NCBI RefSeq assembly: GCF_009730915.1
Contig: NC_052472.1
Coordinates: 17,452,382 to 17,516,381 of the forward strand
DNA length: 64,000 bases
DNA from: Dioscorea cayenensis subsp. rotundata
Taxonomy: Eukaryota; Streptophyta; Magnoliopsida; Dioscoreales; Dioscoreaceae
Reading direction: 5' to 3'
Part shown: one piece after another, positions 1 through 12,608 of the stretch
How positions within the stretch are numbered: position 1 is the stretch's first letter
How the letters are laid out: the number at the start of each line of letters is the position of its first letter
Position numbers and translations under genes: made by a program
Notes under the pieces: model-generated
Databases searched by the model: none
What the model was told of the DNA's origin: nothing
Seen by the model: the letters and a program-made list of their open reading frames with translations, nothing else

Positions 1-2185
1 GTTTGAGAGATTGTAACATTGGTAACGTTGAATGTTCCTTGAGGATTAGGCCTTGCTGCTCCTGTTGTCATGTTCCACCTTCAAGAAACACAATCATCTC
101 ATATCATTTATAAAATTTATGAATAACAAAAAGATATACTTAAGTGAGTATCTTTTTTTTATGATCTCTATATATTCACCTAATTTTCATTGTTTATTCT
201 TGATGGTTTATGTACCTGATAGACTTAGCTTGACTGATAGAGAAAATTACGGTCCAACTGATTCGGACCGGGAGGCAAAGGACCGGAAGCTTGAGAGTTT
301 GAGTTCATATAATGTAGCACTCCGACACCACATAAGTCAGGAGAATTAGTAGTATTAATTTGTGTCGGAGTAGCGACAATATAGTAATCAGAGTCTTGTT
401 GGTTCGCCGTGAAAAGAACAGAGTATGACTGGCCAACATGAACATCAAGGGAGTCGAGCACTATCTGATTAGTATACGATCCTTCGGTTTCAACAAGAAT
501 CATCTCATGACTTTGAATCCTGAAGTTGAAGCTTAATTCGGTACCGACATTTGAAATTCTTAATCTATACAACTTCCCTGCAATGTTTTAAGAATAGAGG
601 AAAAACCATGACTATTATACCTTATCAAGAATAGAGAAAACAATAGCTATGCTATTATATATATAGTAAGTATATAAAATAACAATCTAATATGATTGTT
701 GAATCAAACCTTGTTCAACTTGAATGGTTTCATGATCCTTTGCCCAAGAAGTGTTGTAAGAGCCCTTTCCATTAATTAGAATGTAGCGAGGTGTTGAAAG
801 ATTAGTCGATGGACCGGCAGCAAGTTGTCGTGCATCCTAAGCATGGATCAATATATATAGATATATACTCATAAATAATTTTGTCGAGAATTGCAACATT
901 TTTTACTTCATGAAAATTGATCATAAGAAGTGATTAAGCACCTTGTGGGGTAAGACATGCCAATCTCCAATAAGAAGATCAAACTCTTCTTCTGGTTTAG
1001 GGAATGGTACAAGAATCACATCTCGGTTATTGACTCTTATAGGGCCGAATCCACCCGCTGCTTTTTGGAAGTTGATGGATGGGAAGTAGAAGAAGCTACC
1101 GATCTGATCCTTCACTTGGAACACATAAGTCCAATTTTGCCCAGGATTGATAGGGCAGTTCGTCCCCGATACACCATCTTGCCAAGAGTTTAGCCTTTGT
1201 TGTATACCATTCCTGCATCCAATTCTCAATTCTTTCGAGTGTCAAAACTTACACTGTTAAATGCAAACCAAATATATTTTATACTCATTTTACTAAGTTA
1301 ACTAAAGACCATGCAACTAATTAATCAAGTCCTGATATCATATAGATACAAGTAAACATGTATTATTTAGGCTTGATTCAATTCGAAAGCTTGAAGTAAG
1401 ATGTACAATTGAAGTTTATTATTCATTGTTCTTCGTGGCAAATTCTGCAACATTCTCAAATAAGATACAACAGAGTTCTATTAACTAAGACATCAATTAA
1501 ACCTCAGTTAGAGTTTAAGCAAAACACCTAAATTCTTTGACTTGTTATACAACATTTTACATAAAAATTCATTAAACTCTCCTTCTAACCTATGCTTCAA
1601 AATATATATATATATATATATATATATCAGACCAGATTATATATATAAATGAGACATGCATGAATGACAAGATGCAACATATATCATTAGTTTAATTATA
1701 ATGTGCATCAAAACACCAATTGAGGTTTCAGTAAAAAAACACATGATCACTTCAACTTAATTAATTCTGCTTTATGATATTATCAAGATATGAAATCTAT
1801 AGTTGAGAGAAGTTATATATCTTGTACCATGTCATTAACAAAGGCTCATCAAGATTGTTGAAAACATTAACATGAACAACATCATTCGTCGTAGTATTAA
1901 TAAGAGGCCCTGGAAACATCCCATTAATTGTGATCACCTACATGAAAAAACAACAACAACAAAACCAAAAAAATCATATCATCATACCATCTAAAACAAT
2001 TTAAAAGGAAACAAGGAAAACTTTGCATATCTCATGAATCATACTGATTGATTAGAGGAGACAGGCTTGATGTTCCAATCCAAAGATACATTCCACTTAA
2101 GAAAAATATCTGCAGCATCTATTTGGAAACTAAGGAAAACAAGCATCAAACAAATGACTGATAAATTATGAAGGCTAAACTCCAT
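1..2185 (-). CDS. SKU5-similar (SKS) multicopper oxidase-like protein, 5' part, frameshifted
   Basis: Secreted or GPI-anchored cell-wall protein of the SKU5/SKS family, relatives of laccase and ascorbate oxidase implicated in directional cell growth. Exons on the minus strand: 2185-2045, 1937-1828, 1212-942, 836-710, 577-216, and a last visible exon from about 89 running off the window. All junctions are GT-AG and keep frame. The product starts with a hydrophobic signal peptide (residues 1-24), then ADIFLKWNVSLDW. The copper-ligand motif HWHG of true oxidases is replaced by TWNG, as is usual in SKS proteins. Exon 5 carries DSLDVHVGQSYSVL, a family signature. Near its end the frame is lost: at 243-246 a run of four A (TTTT in sense) has one base too many, giving a stop shortly after. 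Dropping one base restores FSISQAKSIR joined to WNMTTGAARPNPQG. It is either a young pseudogene or a homopolymer sequencing error. The C-terminal half lies outside. Confidence 0.85.
1602..1628. repeat. (AT)n microsatellite in SKS intron 2
   Basis: Uninterrupted AT dinucleotide run inside the SKS intron 2. Similar runs occur at 2615-2641, 3048-3062, 4030-4046, 10243-10262, 13168-13188, 33393-33415, 43943-43961, 45448-45472 and 47275-47296. Confidence 0.9.
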
Positions 2186-4136
2186 TGCTTAACTCCTCTC
2201 CTTGGAAAATGAAAGAGAAAACACACACAGATATTCCAAGGTAAATAGAGAGAAATATTGAAGATGATTCCAAAAATAAACACTTGGACCAATGCTGTAC
2301 AAGGGAAAAGGAATGAAGCCGGCAAATTAAGAATGAAAGTTTGAGAGCATCACAAAGTTGAAAGGATCACAACAAACTCTTTTGTTTAATTAGAAAAGAT
2401 TTGAAATTTGATGGAGTAGTTGTTTATTATGTGTTTGTTATTTGAGGCATTGTGGACTCCGTTTGTTCCAGATATTGGTCGTGGCATTTTGGGTGGTTTT
2501 GGTTTGTTGCCGGCCACAGTGATGGTTTGAATGTGTTCAAAAGTTTTACTAAAATACACCCTGTAAATGTTCAAATTGCAACTTCAACAAAAAAAAATTC
2601 AGGAGTCTGCAGTATTATATATATATATATATATATATATGAGGGCAAACCTCAAAATATAACTAGTGATTCTAATAATGGACACATATAAATGTATTTT
2701 GTAAGTGTATGCATTAATTTAATTTTATTTTTTATTTTATGATAAAGGTGACAACACAGTTAAAGAGACGGTATGGAAGTGCACTTAACGATGCAACTTT
2801 GGAGGGGACTCACACCATGACCAACAAATGAACAACAAGACTGAACCTTAGTGCATGAACACCAAGCAAGATTTCGAACACTTGCTCTTTCTATATATTT
2901 TATGAATTACCACCGGACTACCAATGAATTTTTTATGTTTTTATAAAGTAAAATTTTCAATGAATATGTATGTTAATAAAAGTAGATAAATCATCAAAAT
3001 ATACCAAAGTTATTATAAAAGGTAGAGATTGTGGAAAATTAGCATTTATATATATATATATAAATAGTCTATATCTCTTGTAAAATATGTTTGTTAATTA
3101 TTAAAGTTTCACTTGATAAATGTCAAAAACCTAGCAAAAATTCTCAAAATTCTCTTTGTTTTGTTATATATGCACCTGAAGTTAAAACCCAATCATTTGT
3201 CAATTATGCACCTAAATCCCTAAAATCCATCATATTTAACTTTTACTACCTGAGAGGAATAATTTTTAAATGTGATTTATTTTTAGGGATAAAAAAAAAC
3301 ATGATAAAATAAAATCTTGTGGAAAGGGATAATTAGAAAAAGCCAAACTTACAGAATCTCATGGGATGACATTGCTGTTACGGAGTTCAATTTGTTGCTA
3401 TATGGTTGGTTCTGGTTATAAAAACATAAGTTTGATAGAATAAAGTTTAAAACAAAATGGATACTCCAATCAATTTATAACAGATGTAACCCTATTTGTT
3501 TGTATAGTCACATAATGGCACTAAAACGAAACCATACAGCCCTGCATCCACATCTTTTTTTAATCTCTTTTTTGAAAAAAAAATTAATTTGTTTTATAAT
3601 CTAAACTTTTATTAATGTTTTATAATTTTAAAGTTTAATAATTTATACTAAACTCTAAACAGTAAATCGCAAATCCTCATACAAAAATTTGCGATTAAGG
3701 TTTAGGGAAGAGAGTTTTCAATTTAAAATAATAAAAATAAATAAATTTTTTTATTAAAAAAGAGAATGACGTGAATGCTGACATGACTGTCTACTTAACA
3801 TCCACACTACTAATTCAGTCTATCTATTCGTTTAAAAATCATTATTGTACGCTTAAACATCCGGAGAAGAGCTGATAATTTAGCAGCATTTTTCTGGTAA
3901 TCTCGCAGCATAAATTCGTGTACATCAGAATACAAAAAAGAGACGAGAATAATCACAAATCATATACAATTTAACTTTATTTATTCACATCAACAGGCAC
4001 ATATTAGTATAAAAAAAAATTCAGACTGATATATATATATATATATACATAAATAACCACATCACATTGCAGTATTTCAAGCTCAGCATGCACTTGTTTT
4101 CTGCATAATGCTTACAGAGGGAAATCTCTCAGGGAA
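2186..4136. other. Intergenic region between the SKS and Rab gene
   Basis: The SKS promoter side (2186 upward) and the Rab 3' side (4136 downward) face each other. A T-rich motif near 3976-3985 (TTTATT, AATAAA in sense) could serve Rab polyadenylation. Otherwise there is AT-rich sequence with two (AT)n runs and only short chance ORFs. I see no gene here. Confidence 0.6.
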
Positions 4137-7100
4137 TTATGAGCAACAGCCAGTGCTTGGGGGAGCATGGTATTCTTGTTTCAGGGAAGCATTGCCTTCC
4201 TCTTTTGTTTTCACAGCAAATGATCCTTCCCCCAAGAGACTTGGAACCTCCAAGATCTGTGAAAGTTTTAGAGATTTCAAGTTGTCAAATTAAGGATATA
4301 TACAGTTGTTCTTTCAAGAGAGTCTGAGATGAGTATTACAACCTGCTACCTACAGAGCTAGCAGTGAAGGTATCTTTAAGGAAAATTAAAAGCTAAATCA
4401 TGATGAAATAGCATATCAATCTTCTGAGCCAATCAATCAAGGTTGAGAGATACCACTATCTTAAGATGCCATGTTATTGTTTTGGTTTTGTTAATGTTGC
4501 ATGGACACAGAAATGAGAATTGAACTAAGATATATCAGTGCATTTGTGAATCAGGGAAAAGTTAGAAAATAAATTAAATTAAATTAAAAAAAGTACCGTT
4601 ATGCATGCTTGAATACATAAAACTAATTACATGGATTCAGATTAGACACTTTTTGAGAACCTAACTATCCATCATGCAAGCCCTTTTTTATTTGCCAGCT
4701 TATATAGATGTTGGCATGCTACTTGCCTCATAGAACTTTTTTTTTTTTACCAAGATGAGCAGCTAGATGCTAAGAAAGGTAGGGGCATGCACAAGCCTCG
4801 GCGGAGTAAGTAGAGGAGGAACCCGCGCACATATGGGCGTTGAGACCACTTGCACACAACCACTACTCACACTCCCAGAAATGTGCCATCACCCATAATG
4901 TGAACTCTCACTACTTGTAAAGGGTTTTAATGGAGACCCGGCTACTTGCCTCAAAGACTTTATGATTCACTTTAGGGAAACCAAGCAAGAAAAGGAAAAA
5001 GGGAAGGTAGAAAAGAATTATTCCTATTTCAAACTTAAAAATTGTAATTCCGATGAAGATTGGGATACGTGTAGATTCCATAATCCACTTTCAAGTTTCA
5101 AGATAGTTCACATATCTATGCAGTGCAAGAAAAGGAAAGTTTCAATGTTGAAGATGTAGTTGAATCTTGTCTAGAGCAACATGAGCATCTTAATTTGGAA
5201 AGACTAACTTGAGGAGGAAGATAACTAAAAGAGGATATCATCGTAAGAGTTCATTTAAGTAAATCATTATCTTAACATATATTTATTTATGTTAAAAGTT
5301 CTATTTTCAGACAAATCTCACAACTCCTCCAAAAGTTCACTATGTTCAGAGTCTCTTTTAGGTCTAGAAATAAAGTGATCAAGTACCATTGTAAAGAAAA
5401 CTCTGAATTCATGAATGAGATTATTTGTTTCTTATTTATCTGATTTTTCATTATTAATTTTCAACCTATTTTATATTGAACTTTCCACACCGTTCTTCTA
5501 ATTATTTCACAGGGATCATTTGAGAGAGTTGTGAGAAATTGGCTGTAGATATTTGGGTTGATTTTCAGTCTTGACTGGTTTTATCACAGATCCTTGTCCA
5601 GTTACAAACTAAAGTTTTTTTCGTTTTAAAAATACCATGCCCAGGTGTTTCAGAGATTGAAGTTTGCACTTATCCCTCACAGCTACATACCTCATCAATC
5701 ACAAAATTCTAATCTAGATGTCCCAAATCTTAAAGTTTTAAACAAGTCATAGATATTGAGAATGTGTGTATGGGTGTGTGAGCATGGGCATGTGAGTGTG
5801 TGTCTGAGTCAGTTACGATTCGATTCTCATAGAGAACTCACCTTCGATGCAAGCTCTTCAAAACATTTATCCACATTAATTCGCGTTATTGCACTGCATT
5901 CAATAAACAAACATCCACATTCCTGCGCAAGGGCAGCTCCCTCTTCTCTAGTGACCATCCTGTCAGCCTCCTGAAACAGATAATTATGAAATTAACAGAT
6001 GTAATTTGATTATAAAAAGAGGCCATAGCCATACAAATCTAAAAGAACACACACACACTCACACAAACAGTCCTAACTATGATTGTAATCAATTCTAAGC
6101 TTCACTCAGATGAATTATAACTTCAATGAGCAAATTAGCCTCCAACAAAAACATCCATATATATCCAAATTGCTTTGCTAGTAACAATGGAACAGCATAC
6201 CACTTTATTCTCAAGTAAAAACTAGCATACTAATAAAAAACTGCCAATCAAACATGGTTGTTTCAAAATTACTTTATCTACAAATTTATATCCGTCAATA
6301 ATATAATATAGATGCCTTTAAATTGTAACTGCTTATAAACAGAGCCAAAAAATTTGAAAATTTTATGAAATTCATGAAGAAATTAATCTTTATGAGGCAA
6401 TGATAAAAGGGATAAAACTAAAAAAATGAAAACAATAGTTTCAATGTGTCATGTTGATACAGATTACGAAAATATTTAACCAATAAATATATTGCAGTCC
6501 AACTTGAATGAGATAAGAACTGTTTATCTAACTGGCTAAAAAATAAATGAATAAAAGCATAAATAGTACCTTGTCAACTTTATTCCCCACAAGAACCTTT
6601 ATACAGTCCAGATTAGTGCAATGGAGTGCTATTTCCTTCGCCCATAAATCAGACAAGTTAGTGAAAAGTTTTCTCCTCGTCACATCATATACTGCAAACA
6701 AGAAAAATCAACTTGTTAACCCCTGATACATTTTCCAAATGAAGATAAAGTAAATGCATCTGTTGTAAAATCAAATTGAACCATTAAAAAAAAATTCCTG
6801 CATATGCTCTTAATCTTTAATGGTTAGAGATAACATCTTGGGTTCTGAGTATTAGTATGACTTCCAAAATCCTCATTGTACATGCACATACCTCCCTCAA
6901 ATTGAAATTAACAATTGTCAAAAAACATATTGTAGTTATTCCTTTTGACATCATCAAGATTAAATTTCCCTGTGTATATTTACTAACAAAAGAATAATAT
7001 TTTATCTTTCCATGGTCACGAAAATATTGAACAGATGGTCAATCGTGTGAAGAAACTAGAGAAAAAAATCATGGGATGCTTTTGTTGAACTGAGACCAAA

Positions 7101-9375
7101 TTATTTCTCCCAACAGCCTTGGAGGAAAGCAAATTGCAATAGCCAGAAAACTATTTTATCTAAGAATAAGAAAAATTATAGCCATTCCTGAAAATATGCT
7201 TTGGTACTATCAATGTACCCAATATTAAGTATATTTCCCCTAAATTATCAACTTCTGTTAATTCCCTGTCATGGATGATTTCTAGATTATTTGTATAAAA
7301 AAAGAATAGTAGTGTCCATAGTTGGAAAAGAAAGGTAATATGCAACGAAGTCTTCATACACATTTTATTTTCATCTAATTGCCAACTATAGTTTAAAGAG
7401 TAGGCATACCTAACATTATTCCTTGAGCACCTCTGTAATAGGAACTAGCTAGTGCCCTAAACCTCTCCTGCCCAGCTGCAAAAAACAATAAAGTTGTAAA
7501 TGGTATAGGAGGCAAGGCGTATCATGATGCTTCTGAAATTCATAGAAAAAACCAAGTCATGGAGATCTCCATGTATTTGCATAATGTAATGACAGCAAAG
7601 TGAATCAAAGATAAAAAGTAAACCACAAAAATGTGGCCCTTTTACTAAATATTTCTCCATTATACATGCCAATCGGACATCATATAGTTATTTTCTGTTG
7701 GACACCAGCAGCTGCTCCAGAGCAAGTTATCTTATGTTGCCCTCCTGTGTCTTCCAATCTCTTTAGACGTCTGGCCTTCCTCAAAATTAACAAAACCCAA
7801 CTTGCTGATTATGCTTGTGAGCATCACTGAGATTCACCATTCTCTTATTGGACAAAAGTCAAAACATGTCTTTTGACAATGATATTCACCACAAACTAAT
7901 TTATATCAAAGTTGTTCTTCATTCAACTACTATTCTTTGGGGTCATGATCCCATCGGCACATAAAAGCTAATTACCAATGAGGTTGATATAATCAGACAT
8001 AACATATAAAGAAAGAAAGCTACTGACAATAAATTTCTTACAAAAAAGGGTAGGAAATCAACACATAAACCAGGGGAGCTATGTCTGATTGCTGTCCAAT
8101 TAAACTTACCAGTGTCCCATATTGTAAGTTTTAATTTCTTCCCAGCAACTGTGATATACTTGATTTGAAAATCCACACCTGGCCAAACATCAGTAGCTAT
8201 GAGCAATGAACTACTTAAAGCTAAAATAATAATACAAAGAATAACTGCAAAGAAGGTTAAAGATGATTAAAGTAACTAATAGATCTTCATCAAATATAGA
8301 TTTGAATATCAAAGTTTGAGTTTCTCATCTTATTAGTGTAAGCTTTTGCGCTAAATTAGACTCAGATAATATGTTTGGTTTGCATATAACAAAGATCATT
8401 ATATCTAAAAAGTGATATTAAAAGATACAATCCATCCATCACCCACACAAAAATCAACAGCTGATGTTTGTTCCTTGTTCTAATGTAATCCTACAATAAA
8501 AAAATAAAACCTTCTCCATCAAAGGATTCAAACCACTTGCACATGAACAATCATATATATTTGCACTTAAATAACTCCCCAAATTAATCACTATACCAAT
8601 ATATAACTTCTTGCATCATTTAACACCATAAAATCTAATATATTCCCATATTTTTGATGCTCTTAAAATAATTTTTTGTGAATGATGAATTTATCAAAAT
8701 AAATGTACTTCTGCATAAGGCAGAAAAAAAAAATTAGAAAGAAGCTTATCTTATTATTTACACCAAAAGAAATATTATTTAAAGAAGTATGCATATTATA
8801 CATATATCCATATATATATATATATATATAAATCAAAATAAAAAATATGAAATACAAAATGTTTCATAAACGCATATACAAGAAACCAGATTAAAATATT
8901 TATATTAAGATAAAAATCAATTTTTGCACAAAAGAAGAAGAAGAAGAAGAAGATGAAGAAGAAGAAGAAGAAAAGAGTGAAGAGATAGAGTAAAAGGGCA
9001 GGCCTATTATTGGTGTTGTCTCCATGTATACATGCAAATTAGAGGAAGTAAAAAAAAAAGATATACATGCACAAAAACAAAGAATTACATCAAACTATAT
9101 GTACAAAAAACCTCGATATTACTGAAATTCAAAACCATTAAACCTAACAAACCACATCCAAATCAAACTCCACCAACAACTCCACCCACTTGAAAAACAC
9201 ATCACAAGACTCAAAATCAAACAAATCAAGCAATAAAAGCCATACCGATGGTTGGGGGGAGGAGGCTATCGACATGGTCAGAGATAAAGCTAAGAAGAAG
9301 GCTACTTTTCCCAACCCCAGAGTCACCAATCAACAAGATCTTGAACGAGTAATCATAGTCCAATGACGGCGCCAT
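4137..9375 (-). CDS. Rab GTPase, RABC (Rab18-like) class, RABC2-like
   Basis: Small GTPase that cycles between GTP and GDP forms and directs vesicle or organelle membrane traffic while attached by C-terminal prenyl groups. Six exons, minus strand: 9375-9246, 8178-8110, 7475-7410, 6691-6570, 5970-5842, 4256-4137; all GT-AG with phases that fit, giving 211 aa, a normal length. Visible motifs: P-loop GDSGVGKS (17-24), switch I region LPPTIGVDF (Thr42), WDTAGQE (64-70, with the catalytic Gln69), GNKVDK (124-129), ECSA (153-156), and terminal GCCS, a double-cysteine prenylation signal. The block YYRGAQGIML and the tail EVPSLLGEGSFAVK point to RABC2 rather than RABC1; that subclass call is from memory of the family. 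Start: the first ATG before SLDYDYSFKILL, in a GC-rich 5' leader. Introns hold a retroposon (4740-4940), a GAA repeat, and a segment also found near 20.7-20.9 kb. All key catalytic motifs are intact, so it is likely functional. Confidence 0.95.
4718..4961 (-). mobile_element. Short retroposon (SINE or LINE 3' end) with long target duplication, Rab intron 5
   Basis: An insert of about 200 bp (4740-4940) begins on the plus strand with a poly-T run, i.e. a poly-A tail if read on the minus strand. It is flanked by imperfect direct repeats of 21-22 bp, 4718-4739 and 4941-4961, both starting GCTACTTGCCTCA. Long variable duplications plus a poly-A tail are the hallmark of LINE-machinery retroposition. 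I do not see a clear tRNA-type A box, so the family is unassigned. Confidence 0.7.
7633..7990. repeat. Rab intron 2 segment also present at 10.74 and 20.2-20.9 kb
   Basis: 7633-7670 (containing GGCCCTTTTACTAAATATTT and TTCTCCATTATACATGCCAAT) resembles 10741-10773 and the pieces 20250-20276 plus 20715-20735. 7795-7990 resembles 20740-20935 (shared: CACAAACTAATTTAT, the GTTGTTCTTCATT/GTTGTCCTTCATT block, CACATAAAAGCTAATTACCA/TGCATAAAAGTTAATTACTA). Either intronic DNA was copied to the neighbouring region or all copies belong to one dispersed repeat. Confidence 0.6.
8932..8972. repeat. (GAA)n microsatellite in Rab intron 1
   Basis: AAG/GAA trinucleotide array with a single GATGAA interruption, inside the first Rab intron. 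Confidence 0.9.
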
Positions 9376-10545
9376 GGATCGGAGATTTAGGAACCTCTAT
9401 CTCACTCCAGGAGACGAGAAAGACGGGGAAAGCGAGGAGGGAGGAAGGGGGAAGAGAGAAGGGAATGAGAATGAGAATAAAAGGAGAGGAAAAGGGATCG
9501 GCATCGAAGGACGCCCACACGAATCCTTTGCTTTTGCTCGCCATTGCACGTAGTCATCGCTGTTCTTTGGCTTTGGAGAGTCCAAAGATCGCAACTTTGG
9601 AGAAAGAAAGGAACTTTTTTGGAAGGTCTTTTATAGGGAAGGGGAAAGTGCGGATGGAATCAGGGTTTTTGCATATCAACCCTTGTAAAGATTGAAAATT
9701 TGTTTTAGCAAAAGTGTTCTTTTATATGTAGCATTTTAATTTTGTTGTTATGACCTTTATTTAATTATTATCTTTGTTTTGACTTTTTTAAAATATATTT
9801 TAGATTTTTTTATTTTTTTATAAAAAAAATTATTATTGGCAAAAGGGAAGAATGTGAGATTAAATGTGACACTCTAAGGACATGTTGGAACTTATCCAAA
9901 AGAAAAAAAAAATTTGAAATTTTATGTTTCACTATATATATATATATATCCCATCATCTAGGACTAGGACGCCCATATTTAAAATCTAGAGGCATCTATA
10001 GTAGGCGTTGAATTCTAATCTAATGACTGCGATCCATTCATGAACAATTTCACATTGTTAAAATAGTATTATATAGTGCTACATAGTAATCATACGCAGT
10101 AAATTTACATAATATCTATATGATCAATAGTCATTAGATCATCATTCAATGGTTATAAATAAACATCTCTAGTAAAAAATTAAAATCATTAATTTCTGAG
10201 CAGAGGGAGTGAAGTAATAATTACCCTATTGTAGGGTAGTTATTTATATATATATATATATAATCCAAATTTTTATTTTATTTTTACTCTTGACATACCT
10301 AAAATAATTTTTTATCTCTGTAATAGAAATTAATCAGTGTCCTAAACCCCTAAAAATAGGATTGGAACTATTTTTCACCTACTCTCTCGTAGAAAGCCTA
10401 AGTTATAGGTGAAAAGAAGGAGGCGAAGTGTGTGTCTTTCTCCTCTAGAACTATCTTGTTATTCTATTGTATTTGGTATATTGTGTTCTAAAGTTGAACA
10501 TTGAAACCCTTTACATAGCCTTGGAGACTAACCCTTGGAATTTCA
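9376..10545. other. Rab 5' leader/promoter side and gene-free AT-rich region
   Basis: 9376-9660 is purine-rich on the plus strand and GC-richer than its surroundings, fitting the transcribed leader and proximal promoter of the Rab gene. I cannot assign a TATA box. 9700-10545 is AT-rich with no gene seen. Confidence 0.5.
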
Positions 10546-10687
10546 AACTTAATTCTAGAATTCAAAAGGTTTGATACCTTTTTAATTCTATGAAGTTGAA
10601 AAACTCTTCAAATTCTAACTTAAGTCTAAAATTTCAAAAGTTTGAAACCTTTTAAATTCTATGAAGTTGAAATACTCTTCAAATTCC
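10546..10687. repeat. Two-copy tandem repeat, about 71 bp unit
   Basis: Units 10546-10616 and 10617-10687 both run from AACTTAA through TTCTATGAAGTTGAAA to ACTCTTCAAATTC with a few differences. Confidence 0.75.
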
Positions 10688-10773
10688 AAAACCATTAAAA
10701 TTCTTCAATTTTCAAATTCCATTCAAAATTAATTTTCCAACAGTTAATACTTCTCCATTATGCATGCCAATCT

Positions 10774-10972
10774 TGTTAGAATTTTACAAGTGTATGAGTG
10801 ATCTCATTATATTGAAAGGTGCAGTATTAATTTTTTTTTTTAAACTTTTGGGATTATAATAAGGGTCTTACATAAAAAAAAAAACCTCAAGCTTTATCGG
10901 CTTAACCCCATCCCTATATTTACAATATTGTTTATGCTTGCCAATAATTGATGTGGGACTATCTCTTAGTTT
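10774..10972 (-). mobile_element. 3' LTR (outer part) of a small tRNA-iMet-primed LTR element (TRIM-like)
   Basis: Read on the minus strand the LTR ends TTCTAACA at 10774. Its start, TGTTAAGAAC, lies at 19011-19020, preceded there by the purine-rich tract TAAGGGAGGG (19018-19027 in reverse), a polypurine tract. The LTR was split when the Mutator-like element (10973-13308), later carrying Harbinger, inserted. Rejoined length is about 200 bp. The matching 5' LTR end and primer binding site are at 19288 and 19871. The small size and lack of coding sequence suggest a TRIM. Confidence 0.6.
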
Positions 10973-11258
10973 GGTAGAATACTGTATTTAGTTCTTATAT
11001 TATACTTGATTTGCCCCTTTAGTCCCTCTATTTTAATTTGTCTTCAAAAGATCCCTCTATTATTCAGATGGGGATATATTAAGTCTCACGTACACCTGAC
11101 GTCAGTCTTATTTTCAGTTCATCTCTGTTGATGTGACATTCTTAATGATTAAAATATCATTATTTTTTTATTTTAAAAACATTTTTAACAATACAGGTCA
11201 AGATCCATGTCAGATCCAAACCCGATAACTTGATAACTGGATCCATGTTGTCCTCATC

Positions 11259-11730
11259 TGTTGGATATAAATGCACTAGGTATGGCAACTTAATGAAGAA
11301 TCTATGTATAACAAAAGAATGAAAGAAGACAAAATTGAAAGGTGTAGACAAGGCACTTCAAGAGAAGTTGTCTCTTGAATATTATTTCTCCCACTAGGTG
11401 CAAATGGTCTCGAGAAATAATATTATTGGGATACAATGTCTACTGATTGAGAAACAAATTTGTACTTTCTGTTTTCTCAAGAACTCACTTAAACTAGTAG
11501 GATTGAAAAAGGTTAGCAATACGGGAAGAAAATTTTTCTGAAAAGTTAGTTTTTATCTTTTAAAAAAGTACATAATATGTTTTTTAAAGAATTGGAGGGG
11601 ATATTTATAAATTTGAGAAACCTCTTTTTATCACAACTGCTATGAAGTGAAGAGGTGTAAAAATGTTCGGAAGCAACCCTTGAAAATATTTTATTACTTT
11701 ATTTTTTATTTTTGGGAAATTTATGCAACA
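11259..11730. mobile_element. Solo LTR, family 1, with 5-bp target duplication
   Basis: 472 bp starting TGTTGGATAT and ending TTTATGCAACA, bounded by perfect direct repeats TCATC (11254-11258 and 11731-11735). A second copy of the same sequence is at 20277-20712. No internal region or second LTR is adjacent, so it is a solo LTR left by recombination. Confidence 0.85.
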
Positions 11731-11735
11731 TCATC

Positions 11736-12390
11736 TTCAATACCCGGAGTTTGGTCGATCACAAGCATTGTTCCCTTGTTTGCCGCCGCTGGCTTGCCGT
11801 TGAGGGCCAGAGCCACCACTAGCTCTTCCTTTACGCTCGCGCATGTCTCCTCATTGCTGCGCCGACCCTATTCTCCCTCTTTGAATCGGTCTCCAAGCTT
11901 ACCCTCTAGTGCGATCACCGATCTGATACCATCAGCAATGAGACCCTTATCCTTATCTCCCTTCGTTGCCCCAATCTCATCCGTCTTAAGCTTTGGACTT
12001 GGCGCGCTTTCACCGTTGATGGCATGCTTGCACTAGTGAAACATTGTCCTAATCTTCAACGGTTCTCTTGTGGCTCCTGCGTGATTGGTTCCAAGGGGAT
12101 TGAGGCGATCCTTGGCGACTAGCCCCTTGAAGAGCTCTCGGTCAAGCGCCTCCATTGTCTGGGAGATGCCATGGGGGTTTCTAGCCCCGGCATTGCTGTT
12201 GGCTCACTAGGTAATGTCTGCATGAAAGGAGTTCTACAATGGTCAGTGTTGTGGTCCGCTCATCATTGGTTGCTAGAATCTCAAGACTCGTAAGCTTTTC
12301 TGGTGCTCTGACGACTGGGACCCTCTTATTGAGCAAATTGCCAACCATATCCCTGGGATAGTTGAGATCCATTTGGAGGGAGGACCCAAT
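11736..12390. other. GC-rich gene-like interior of the Mutator-like element
   Basis: Between the inverted arms the base composition jumps to GC-rich with codon-like texture, unlike anything nearby. The longest open frames are 11647-12036 on plus (129 codons, entering from the solo LTR) and 12181-12420 on minus (79 codons). I recognise no domain in either. MULEs often carry fragments of host genes (Pack-MULEs), so I read this as a captured gene fragment, with the strand of the donor unresolved. It is not a working gene as it stands. Confidence 0.5.
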
Positions 12391-12608
12391 TATTTTGGTT
12401 ATCTGGTTTGGATCCGACATGGATCCGGACCCATATTACTAAAAAAGTTTTTTAAATTAAAAATATATTTTTTAATGATATTTTAATCATTAAGATGCCA
12501 CGTCAGTAGAGATGGATAAAAAAAAATAGGATGAACATCGAGTGTGGATGTTAATTTACCCCCATATGAATAATAGTGGGATCTTTTGAGGGCAAATTAA
12601 AATAGAGT

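Noticed and set aside
7943..8206. 87-codon ORF extending past Rab exon 2
   Set aside because: Only 8110-8178 is coding; the rest reads through splice sites into introns.
9353..9695. Overlapping ORFs on both strands around the Rab start
   Set aside because: Purine-rich leader sequence of the Rab gene; the products are low-complexity shadows.
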